Source: Polynucleobacter meluiroseus
GTDB lineage: Bacteria; Verrucomicrobiota; Verrucomicrobiia; Opitutales; UBA953
Direction of reading: 5' to 3'
Assembly: GCA_943323725.2 (NCBI GenBank)
Contig: CALPIW020000064.1
Location: 1 to 7,646 of the forward strand
Length of the DNA stretch: 7,646 nucleotides
The notes beneath the pieces were generated by a model. It was not told where the DNA came from and searched no databases. It saw only the letters and a program-made list of their open reading frames with translations. Below, piece by piece: positions 1 through 5,451 of the stretch; positions within the stretch are counted from its first letter, which is position 1; every line of letters starts with the position of its first letter. Made by a program: the position numbers and the translations under genes.

Positions 1-885
1 ATCGATGCCGTGCGAGAACATGTTCAGCGCGACGGTGACGATGTCGAGGTTGCCCGTGCGCTCGCCGTTGCCGAAGAGCGTGCCTTCGACGCGATCCGCG
101 CCGGCCATCAGGCCGAGCTCGGTGGCGGCGACGCCGGTGCCGCGGTCGTTGTGCGTGTGCAGGGAGACGATGGCCATCTCGCGGTTGCTGAGATGACGGC
201 AGAACCACTCGATCTGGTCGGCGTGGGTGTTCGGCGTGCCGGCTTCGACGGTCAGCGGCAGGTTCAGGATGATCTTACGCTTGCGCGAAGCGCCCCAGGC
301 CTTGGCGACCGCTTCGCAGACCTCGAGGGCGTATTCCGGCTCGGTGAGCACGAAGGTCTCCGGGCTGAATTCCAGCTGCCAATGCGTGTCCGGCAGGGCG
401 TCGGTGAGCTCACGGATGAGCTTCGTGCCGTTGACCGCCATCTCGAGGACCTGAGTTTTGGAGAGATTGAAGACGATCTCACGCTGGGCCGGGTTGGTCG
501 GCGTGTAGAGGTGGACGATCGCGCGATGGGCGCCCTTGAGGGAATCGATCGTGCGGCGGATGAGGTGTTCGCGGGCTTGGACGAGGACCTGCACCGAGAC
601 GTCTTCGGGGATGAGCTGTTTTTCGATGAGCTCGCGCGTGAAGGCGAACTCGGTGTCCGAGGCGGACGGGAAGCCGATCTCGATCTCCTTGAAGCCGATA
701 CGGCAGAGGGTCTGGAAGAGCTCGTGCTTCTCCGCCACGTTCATCGGGATCGCCAGGGCCTGGTTGCCGTCGCGGAGGTCGACCGAGCACCAGCGGGGCG
801 CCTGCTCGATACGCTCGTCCGGCCAGCGGCGGTCGGTGAGGCGGACGGTCTCGAAGGGGCGGTATTTCTGCCGGGGGGATTCCAT
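1..885 (-). CDS. leuA: 2-isopropylmalate synthase, N-terminal part (cut by window edge)
   Basis: This cytoplasmic enzyme condenses acetyl-CoA with 2-ketoisovalerate, the first committed step of leucine synthesis. I read 295 residues from the ATG at 885 to the window edge without a stop. The start MESPRQKYRPFETVRLTDR resembles the N-terminus of the long LeuA type found in actinobacteria and PVC bacteria. The HMGL-like TIM-barrel signatures are intact: SVDLRDGNQAL at residues 34-44, with R38 and D39 at the catalytic/metal site, GFPSAS at 71-76, metal-binding HTHND at 243-247, and the glycine-rich GNGERTGN loop at 272-279. The family is usually about 550-600 residues, so the end of the catalytic region and the C-terminal leucine-feedback domain lie outside the window. 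No Shine-Dalgarno is seen; the bases before the ATG are CGCCCGCC. The gene lies behind a strong terminator, so it probably has its own promoter. Citramalate or homocitrate synthase is possible but less likely given the match around DLRDGNQAL. Confidence 0.95.
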   Translation of the reverse strand, partial: MESPRQKYRPFETVRLTDRRWPDERIEQAPRWCSVDLRDGNQALAIPMNVAEKHELFQTLCRIGFKEIEIGFPSASDTEFAFTRELIEKQLIPEDVSVQVLVQAREHLIRRTIDSLKGAHRAIVHLYTPTNPAQREIVFNLSKTQVLEMAVNGTKLIRELTDALPDTHWQLEFSPETFVLTEPEYALEVCEAVAKAWGASRKRKIILNLPLTVEAGTPNTHADQIEWFCRHLSNREMAIVSLHTHNDRGTGVAATELGLMAGADRVEGTLFGNGERTGNLDIVTVALNMFSHGID

Positions 886-906
886 GGCGGGCGAAGTTCG
901 GATGGT

Positions 907-923
907 GGGAAGGGAGGGAAGGG
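907..923 (+). other. G-quadruplex motif in the leuA leader
   Basis: The plus strand reads GGGAAGGGAGGGAAGGG, four G3 runs with loops of 2, 1 and 2 bases. This is a canonical short-loop quadruplex motif. It lies 22-38 bases upstream of the leuA ATG, on the template strand of that gene. The transcript here would be G-free and pyrimidine-rich. The motif itself is read directly; whether it folds or regulates leuA is inference. A chance purine-rich stretch in GC-rich DNA is the alternative. Confidence 0.6.
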
Positions 924-954
924 CTGGCGAGCGTGGGTTTGGGCTCCTAAAAGC

Positions 955-988
955 AAAAAACCCACCCGGAAGTCCGGGTGGGTTTTTT
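955..988 (-). terminator. Intrinsic terminator after the small basic protein gene
   Basis: A 9-bp perfect stem, CCCACCCGG (961-969) against CCGGGTGGG (974-982), closes a four-base loop and could add one more pair inside it. It is flanked by A6 (955-960) and T6 (983-988). Read on the minus strand it begins about 22 bases after the stop of the small basic protein and ends in a U6 tract, the classical factor-independent form. Because the flanks are complementary it could also stop plus-strand transcription. It separates the small basic protein gene from leuA. Confidence 0.93.
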
Positions 989-1010
989 CGCAAAGGTGCG
1001 AGACCCGGAC

Positions 1011-1169
1011 TTAGGCGTCAGGCTTGGTCTTCGGAAGCTTGGTCACGCGCTTCAGGTCCTTGACCGTACCGCGCTTCTTGAGCAGTTCCACGCGCTCGAA
1101 GCGCTTGAGGACGTTACGCTTCGCTCCGGAGGAGGAGGCGCTGGACTTGAAACTGTTGTGCTGGGTCAT
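1011..1169 (-). CDS. Small basic protein of the PVC type (52 aa)
   Basis: The 52-residue product starts MTQHNSFKSS, continues GAKRNVLKRFERVELLKKRG at residues 15-34 and ends in LPKTKPDA. I recognise this as the short Lys/Arg-rich protein conserved across Verrucomicrobia, Planctomycetes and Chlamydiae, annotated only as 'small basic protein' and regarded as a signature of the PVC group. Its function is not established; the charge suggests nucleic-acid or ribosome binding (inference). There is no signal peptide or membrane segment. The reading frame stays open far upstream, so the start rests on family resemblance: homologues begin M-S/T-Q-H-x-S/N-F-K. No Shine-Dalgarno precedes it (CCTTACGGCC before the ATG). 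The gene stands alone, 107 bases after the end of the DUF1501 gene and followed by a strong terminator, consistent with an abundant monocistronic message. Confidence 0.9.
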   Translation of the reverse strand: MTQHNSFKSSASSSGAKRNVLKRFERVELLKKRGTVKDLKRVTKLPKTKPDA

Positions 1170-1200
1170 GGCCGTAAGGTGGGTGGAAGTTTGGAGAAAA

Positions 1201-1226
1201 GGGGTGGATGGGGCGGGGGCAAGGGG
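1201..1226 (+). other. G-quadruplex motif upstream of the small basic protein gene
   Basis: Four runs of at least four G occur on the plus strand: 1201-1204, 1210-1213, 1215-1219 and 1223-1226, with loops TGGAT, C and CAA. Four-tetrad potential with short loops makes this a strong motif. It lies 32-57 bases upstream of the small basic protein ATG, on its template strand, where a promoter or early transcribed region is expected. It overlaps the left arm of the long inverted repeat at 1212-1265, so the two structures cannot form together on the plus strand. Folding and function are inferred. Confidence 0.6.
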
Positions 1227-1265
1227 AAAAGCGGTCAAAATACCGACTTTGCCCCTTTCTCCGCC
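1212..1265 (-). terminator. Long imperfect hairpin after the DUF1501 gene (candidate 3' end signal)
   Basis: The arm 1221-1235 (AAGGGGAAAAGCGGT) pairs with 1242-1257 through 14 base pairs, with one mismatch and one bulge around a six-base loop. After an internal loop, GGCGG (1212-1216) pairs with CCGCC (1261-1265). On the minus strand the hairpin begins about 11 bases after the DUF1501 stop, so it is well placed to end or stabilise the operon transcript. It lacks the U-tract of a classical intrinsic terminator, since C-rich sequence follows, so its role as a terminator is uncertain. It could instead protect the 3' end of the RNA or be part of the small basic protein control region. Confidence 0.45.
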
Positions 1266-1276
1266 GGTTTCGCCCC

Positions 1277-2746
1277 TCAGGCGTGCTTCAGCATCCCCTT
1301 CACCACGTGGCCTTCGACGTCGGTCAGGCGGAACTGGCGGCCCTGATAGCGGAAGAGGAGCCCCTCGTGGTTGATCCCGAAGAGGTGCATCAGGGTGGCC
1401 TGCATGTCGTGGACATGGACCCGGTCCTTGACGATGTTCCAGCCGAAGTCGTCGGTCGCCCCGTGGACGTAACCCGGCTTCACGCCGCCGCCGGCGAGCC
1501 ACCAGGAGTAGGCGCGTCCGAAATGGTCGCGGCCCTTGAAGCCCTTGCCCTGCTGGTTCTGGGCGAACGGCGTGCGGCCGAATTCGCCGCCCCAGACGAC
1601 GAGGGTGTCGTCGAGGAGCCCGCGCTGCTTGAGGTCCTTGACCAGCGCCGCGCTGGCCTGGTCGGTGTCGAGGCACTGCTGGGCGAGTTGACCGGTGGTA
1701 AGGTTGTTATGCTGATCCCAGCCGGCGTGCATGAGCTGCGTGAAGCGCACGCCCCGTTCGGCGAGACGGCGGGCGATGAGGCAGTTGTTGGCGAAGGTGC
1801 CGGGCTTGAGGACGTCGGGACCGTACATCTCCAGCACCGACTTGGGCTCGTTCTTGAAGTCGAGCAGGTCGGGCACCGAGGCCTGCATGCGGAAGGCCAT
1901 CTCGTATTGCGAGATGCGCGTGTCGATCGCCGGGTCGCCGGCTTCGCCGAGGTGGGCGCGGTTGAGCGCCTGCATGTCGTCGAGCATCGTGCGACGCGCG
2001 TCGCGGCTGACGCCGGCGGGGTTGTTGACGAAAGGCACCGGGTCGCCGACGCCGCGGAAGCGCACGCCCTGGTGCTTGCCGGGCAGGAAGCCGTTGGACC
2101 AGTAGTGTTCGAAGAAGAGCTGGCCGCAGGTCTTGGCGGCGTCGGAGGACGTCATCACGACGTACGCCGGCAGGTCTTCGTTCATCGAGCCGAGGCCGTA
2201 GGAGAGCCAGGCGCCCATCGAAGGACGACCGGGGATCTGCGAGCCGGTCATGAAGAACGTCACGCCGGGCGCGTGGTTGACCGCCTCGGTGTTCATCGAG
2301 CGGACGACGCAGAGCTCGTCGGCGATCGCGCCGGTGTACGGCAGCATCTCGCTCATCTCGATGCCGCTGGAGCCCCATTTCTTGAAGGGCTTGATGGCGC
2401 CGACGCACGGGAACTTCGCGTAGCCGCTCGACATCGTGGAGAGGCGGGTGTCGCCGCGCACGCTGGCGGGGATGTCCTCGCCGGCCATCTTGGCGAGCAG
2501 GGGCTTATGGTCGAAGAGGTCGACGTGCGAAGGGCCGCCGCCCTGCCAGAGGCAGATCATGCGCTTGGCCTTGGGCGCGAAGTGCGGGAGTCCGGGCAGC
2601 GCGCCGACGGGATTGGGCGCGGCCTTGAGGTCGCGGGCGAGGAGCGAGGCGAGGGCGACCGAGCCGATGCCCTGGACGCCGGCGCTGAGGAAGCTGCGGC
2701 GCGTCAGGCGCTCGCGCCATTCGGAAGGAGAGAGTTCGAAGTCCAT
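1277..2746 (-). CDS. DUF1501 domain protein, Tat-exported (alkaline phosphatase/sulfatase-like fold)
   Basis: This 489-residue protein fills the whole DUF1501 family length. The N-terminus carries a twin-arginine signal, LTRRSFLSAG at residues 14-23, followed by a hydrophobic stretch to about residue 38, so export of the folded protein by the Tat system is expected. Family marks are CLWQGGGPSHVDLFDHKP at 65-82, a long central region, VVWGGEFGRTPF, GRDHFGRAYSWWLAGGG, GATDDFGW, and the closing RLTDVEGHVVKGML. DUF1501 belongs to the alkaline-phosphatase-like superfamily; Asp and His in GPSHVD and EFGRT/GRDH are candidate metal or active-site residues, but no substrate is established. It starts 5 bases after the PSCyt1/DUF1549/DUF1553 gene, the classic pairing in PVC bacteria, so the two are probably translated from one message and act in the same exported process. 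No Shine-Dalgarno is seen; CCCC precedes the ATG. Confidence 0.93.
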   Translation of the reverse strand: MDFELSPSEWRERLTRRSFLSAGVQGIGSVALASLLARDLKAAPNPVGALPGLPHFAPKAKRMICLWQGGGPSHVDLFDHKPLLAKMAGEDIPASVRGDTRLSTMSSGYAKFPCVGAIKPFKKWGSSGIEMSEMLPYTGAIADELCVVRSMNTEAVNHAPGVTFFMTGSQIPGRPSMGAWLSYGLGSMNEDLPAYVVMTSSDAAKTCGQLFFEHYWSNGFLPGKHQGVRFRGVGDPVPFVNNPAGVSRDARRTMLDDMQALNRAHLGEAGDPAIDTRISQYEMAFRMQASVPDLLDFKNEPKSVLEMYGPDVLKPGTFANNCLIARRLAERGVRFTQLMHAGWDQHNNLTTGQLAQQCLDTDQASAALVKDLKQRGLLDDTLVVWGGEFGRTPFAQNQQGKGFKGRDHFGRAYSWWLAGGGVKPGYVHGATDDFGWNIVKDRVHVHDMQATLMHLFGINHEGLLFRYQGRQFRLTDVEGHVVKGMLKHA

Positions 2747-2751
2747 GGGGT

Positions 2752-5253
2752 TCAGTCGCGGGTGACGGCGGCGTCGAGGTTGTAGAGGGCGAGGCAGGTC
2801 GCGGTGAGCGCGGCGTGCTCGGTGGCGGGGATCGCGGCGTCGCGTTGGCTTTCGCCGATGGCGAGGAGCGCGTCGGCGGCCTTGGCGTCGGCGGCGTAGA
2901 CCGCGCGCTGGTTGGCGAGCATCTTGGTGAGCAATCCGGGTTCGGCGCCGGCCGGGGAGCGGCCGAGCACGAGGGCGAAGGCGCGGGCGAGGCGGGCCTC
3001 ATCGGTCGGCTGTTCCTTCGTCACGCGCTGGGCGAGCACGCGCGCGGCTTCGACCCAGGTGGGGTCGTTGAGCATCGTGAGCGCGTGCAGGGGCGAGGAC
3101 GTGACCGCCGTGCGCACGCGGCAGGTCTGGCGCGCGGAGCTGTCGAACATGTTCACCGGCGCGATGGTGCGACGCCAGAAGGTGTAGAGCGAACGACGGT
3201 AGAGATCCGCGCCCTTGGACTGTGGGTAGGTGAAGTCGCGCTCCTTGGTGATCGCGAGGCTCTCCCACGGGCTGTCGGGCAGGTAAGGGTAGACCGGTGC
3301 GCCGCCGAGCTTGGGCGTAAGCAGGCCGCTCGCGCTGAGGGCGACGTCGCGGAGGATCAGCGAAGGCAGGCGGAGGCGCGGGGCGTGGGCGAGCAGGCGG
3401 TTCTCGGGGTCCTTCTGGAGGTGCTCCTTGGTCACGCGGCTGGACTGGCGGTAGGTCTTGCTCGTCACGATGAGGCGCTGGAGGGCCTTGGTCTTCCAGC
3501 CGGATTCGCGGAACTCGACCGAGAGCCAGTCGAGCAGTTCCTGGTGCGTCGGGCGGTCGCTCTGCACGCCGAGGTCTTCGGAGGTGCGCACGATGCCGAA
3601 GCCGAAGAAGTGCTGCCACTGGCGGTTGACCTGCACGCGGGCGGTCAGCGGGTGTTCGGGTCGGAACAGCCACTGCGCGAGGCCGAGACGATTCTTCGGG
3701 GCGTCCTTCGGCAAAGGCGGCAGGAAGCCCGGCGCGTCGAAGGTGACCTTCTCCTTCTTCGAGAGGTAGGCACCGCGATCGAGGATGTGGGTGTCGCGGC
3801 GCTGTTCGTCGCTCATCACCATCACGCGGGGCAGGATGTCGCCCCGGTAGCCGTCGAGAAGCTGCTTCGCGCGGTCGAGCTGCTTCAGCGCGGGGATCTT
3901 CTTCCGGTCTTCGGCGAAGACGTTCTTGTTATAATGCTCGCGGAGTTTCTTCGTCTCGGCGGCGGTGCGCTTCTTGTCCGGGGCGAGCAGGGCCGCGAGT
4001 TCCTTGGGCAGCATGCCCTGGTCCTTCGTCGGTTTCGCCAGCCAGGCTTCGAAGGCCTTGGTCTGGTGGGCGGACAAATTCTTGTTCAGCGCGTCGAAGT
4101 CGGCCTGGAGTTTCGCGAGCTCGGCGGCCTGTTCGGGCGAAGGGGCTTCGACGACGGCGCCGTCGAGACGGAAGCGGCTGCGGCCGCCTTTCTGCGTGGG
4201 GCCGGCGCTCGGGGTGCCGCGTTCCTGCACCTGGTTGAAGGCGTCGAGCCACTGGTAATAGTCCTTCTGCGCGATCGGGTCATACTTATGGTCGTGGCAC
4301 TGCGCGCACGCGACCGTCAGGCCGAGCCAGGTGGTCGTCGTGCTCTCGACGCGGTCGAAGAGGCTCACGAACCTCTGTTCTTCGGCGATGTTGCCGCCTT
4401 CGCCGTTGAGGATGTGGTTCCGGTTGAAGGCCGTAGCGATCTTCTCCTCGAGTCCGGCGCCTGGGAGCAGGTCGCCGGCGAGCATCTCGGTGCTGAGGCG
4501 GTCGAACGGCTTGTCGGCGTTGAGGTTCTTCACCAGCCAGTCGCGCCAGACCCACTGGAACGTGTCGCCGTCCTGCTGGAACCCGTTGCTGTCCGCGTAA
4601 CGCGAAGCATCGAGCCAGGGGAGGGCCATGCGTTCGCCGTAGTGCGGCGAGGCCAGCAGGCGGTCGACCTGCTTCTCATAAGCGTCCGGGCTTTGGTCGG
4701 AGAGGAAGGCGGCGGTCTCTTCGGGCGTCGGCGGCAGACCGGTCAGGTCGAGCGAGACACGGCGGAGCAACGTGGCTTTCGGGGCCTCGGGCGAAAGGGT
4801 GAGGCCGGCCTGGGCGAGTTTCTCGGCCACGAAGGCGTCGACGGGATGCTTCTCGCCGTTGGCCGGCAGGGCGGAACGGACCGGGGTCACGAACGCCCAG
4901 TGCTGTTTGTACTCCGCACCTTCGGCGATCCAGCGCTTGAGGATTTCCTTCTGCGCGGCGGTCAGGGTGCGGTGCGAATCCGGCGGCGGCATCACCTCGT
5001 CGGAGTCGGTCGAGACGAGCCGCTTGATGAGCTCGCTCGCCTCGGCGTCGCCGGGGACGAAGGCTTTCTTCTCCAGCGCGGCTTCGCGGACGTCGAGGCG
5101 CAGCTTGGCCTTGCGCTTGTTGCCGTCGGGGCCGTGGCAGTAGAAGCAGTTCTCGGACAGGATCGGACGGACGTCCTCGTTGTAGTCCACCTTCGCGCCG
5201 AAGGCGGGCAGGGCGGCGAGGAGCGCGGCGAGGATGGGGCTGATCCGGGGCAT
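2752..5253 (-). CDS. PSCyt1-DUF1549-DUF1553 protein, exported haem-binding (planctomycete-type cytochrome c)
   Basis: The 833-residue product has a Sec signal peptide (residues 1 to about 19-20, ISPILAALLAALPAFG). A planctomycete-type cytochrome c domain (about 24-115) follows, with the haem motif CFYCH at 36-40 and M88 in EVMPPPDS as likely distal ligand. DUF1549 (about 135-340) contains LDLTGLPPTPEE at 168-179 and a second CxxCH, CAQCH, at 316-320 in the usual CAQCHDHKYDP context. Residues 370-470 form a charged, probably coiled-coil linker. DUF1553 (about 522-780) shows VNRQWQHFFGFGIVRT, THQELLDWL and SSPLHALTMLNDP. Family members are exported, and their role in PVC cells is unproven; involvement in breakdown of complex glycans or another redox-linked process is often suggested. 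This version has no LamG-like or other binding module between the DUFs. The start is firm: an in-frame TAA lies at 5263-5265, four codons upstream. It is the first gene of the operon with the DUF1501 gene. Confidence 0.95.
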   Translation of the reverse strand: MPRISPILAALLAALPAFGAKVDYNEDVRPILSENCFYCHGPDGNKRKAKLRLDVREAALEKKAFVPGDAEASELIKRLVSTDSDEVMPPPDSHRTLTAAQKEILKRWIAEGAEYKQHWAFVTPVRSALPANGEKHPVDAFVAEKLAQAGLTLSPEAPKATLLRRVSLDLTGLPPTPEETAAFLSDQSPDAYEKQVDRLLASPHYGERMALPWLDASRYADSNGFQQDGDTFQWVWRDWLVKNLNADKPFDRLSTEMLAGDLLPGAGLEEKIATAFNRNHILNGEGGNIAEEQRFVSLFDRVESTTTTWLGLTVACAQCHDHKYDPIAQKDYYQWLDAFNQVQERGTPSAGPTQKGGRSRFRLDGAVVEAPSPEQAAELAKLQADFDALNKNLSAHQTKAFEAWLAKPTKDQGMLPKELAALLAPDKKRTAAETKKLREHYNKNVFAEDRKKIPALKQLDRAKQLLDGYRGDILPRVMVMSDEQRRDTHILDRGAYLSKKEKVTFDAPGFLPPLPKDAPKNRLGLAQWLFRPEHPLTARVQVNRQWQHFFGFGIVRTSEDLGVQSDRPTHQELLDWLSVEFRESGWKTKALQRLIVTSKTYRQSSRVTKEHLQKDPENRLLAHAPRLRLPSLILRDVALSASGLLTPKLGGAPVYPYLPDSPWESLAITKERDFTYPQSKGADLYRRSLYTFWRRTIAPVNMFDSSARQTCRVRTAVTSSPLHALTMLNDPTWVEAARVLAQRVTKEQPTDEARLARAFALVLGRSPAGAEPGLLTKMLANQRAVYAADAKAADALLAIGESQRDAAIPATEHAALTATCLALYNLDAAVTRD

Positions 5254-5259
5254 GGGGAG

Positions 5260-5265
5260 ATTTTA
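5260..5265 (-). promoter_or_regulatory. Possible -10 element giving a leaderless PSCyt1/DUF1549/DUF1553 mRNA
   Basis: On the minus strand TAAAAT, five of six matches to the TATAAT consensus, ends exactly six bases before the ATG at 5253. If used, transcription would begin at or next to the A of the start codon. The -35 position at standard spacing (TTCCTC) is a poor match. This is the most AT-rich spot near the gene. An alternative start site is the TATTCT/TAGTAT region within the dyad at 5308-5328. Confidence 0.3.
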
Positions 5266-5275
5266 ACAGGTGAAG

Positions 5276-5296
5276 CCCGACCGAGGAATGGTCGGG
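5276..5296 (-). promoter_or_regulatory. Hairpin upstream of the PSCyt1/DUF1549/DUF1553 gene
   Basis: CCCGACC (5276-5282) and GGTCGGG (5290-5296) form a perfect 7-bp inverted repeat around a seven-base spacer. It lies 22 bases upstream of the start codon at 5253. It could be a leader hairpin in a longer transcript or a DNA operator. No U-tract follows on either strand, so it is not an intrinsic terminator. The dyad is directly visible; the role is unknown. Confidence 0.4.
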
Positions 5297-5307
5297 GCCG
5301 ATGGGCA

Positions 5308-5328
5308 GGTTGTAGAATACTACCAACC
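5308..5328. promoter_or_regulatory. Dyad GGTTG-TAG...CTA-CAACC, possible operator
   Basis: GGTTG (5308-5312) and TAG (5313-5315) are mirrored by CTA (5320-5322) and CAACC (5324-5328) around AATA, with one unpaired C. The same half-site recurs in the same intergenic region as the palindrome at 5369-5378 and again at 5414. This points to a regulator binding between the divergent transcription units; the identity of any regulator is unknown. Confidence 0.35.
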
Positions 5329-5368
5329 GTCGGCGGGGGTTAGCTTACAGACAGCCCGCCCCGCGGCA

Positions 5369-5378
5369 GGTTGCAACC
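5369..5378. promoter_or_regulatory. Palindrome GGTTGCAACC, possible operator half-site pair
   Basis: A perfect 10-bp palindrome made of GGTTG and CAACC directly abutted, about 55 bases centre to centre from the dyad at 5308-5328. A further GGTTGC stands at 5414-5419, closer to the permease gene. Being short, it may be chance, but the recurrence of the half-site is unusual for a 198-base region. Confidence 0.3.
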
Positions 5379-5451
5379 CGTAGCTCCGAATCGGGGTCGA
5401 CGACGGGGTTTGGGGTTGCTGGCAAGGCCGAGGCGGGTGTCATTCTGACCC

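Noticed and set aside
10..1014. 334-codon plus-strand open frame over leuA
   Set aside because: Antisense to leuA, whose catalytic motifs are intact; it also runs through the terminator.
1233..1238. TTGACC on the minus strand as a -35 box for the small basic protein gene
   Set aside because: No -10-like hexamer lies at 15-19 base spacing; the region there is C-rich. It is also the loop side of the hairpin.
1170..1676. Upstream extension of the small basic protein frame to a 221-residue protein
   Set aside because: The extension lies in an alternative frame of DUF1501 and crosses the intergenic hairpin. Family resemblance fixes the start at MTQHNSF.
1208..2785. 525-codon plus-strand open frame over the DUF1501 gene
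   Set aside because: Antisense shadow of a complete, motif-rich DUF1501 gene; biased composition and no domain.
2815..5343. 842-codon open frame on the plus strand opposite the PSCyt1/DUF1549/DUF1553 gene
   Set aside because: It exactly shadows a gene with clear domains. Its translation is rich in Gly, Val, Glu, Ala and Arg without recognisable motifs, as expected for the antisense frame of GC-rich coding DNA.
5371..5376. TTGCAA as a -35 element for the permease gene
   Set aside because: No acceptable -10 sequence follows at normal spacing, and the hexamer is part of the GGTTGCAACC palindrome.
5393..5437. Third G-run cluster upstream of the permease gene (G4 runs at 5393, 5405 and 5412)
   Set aside because: The first loop is 8 bases and the fourth run of three Gs is 19 bases away, so it does not meet a standard quadruplex definition.
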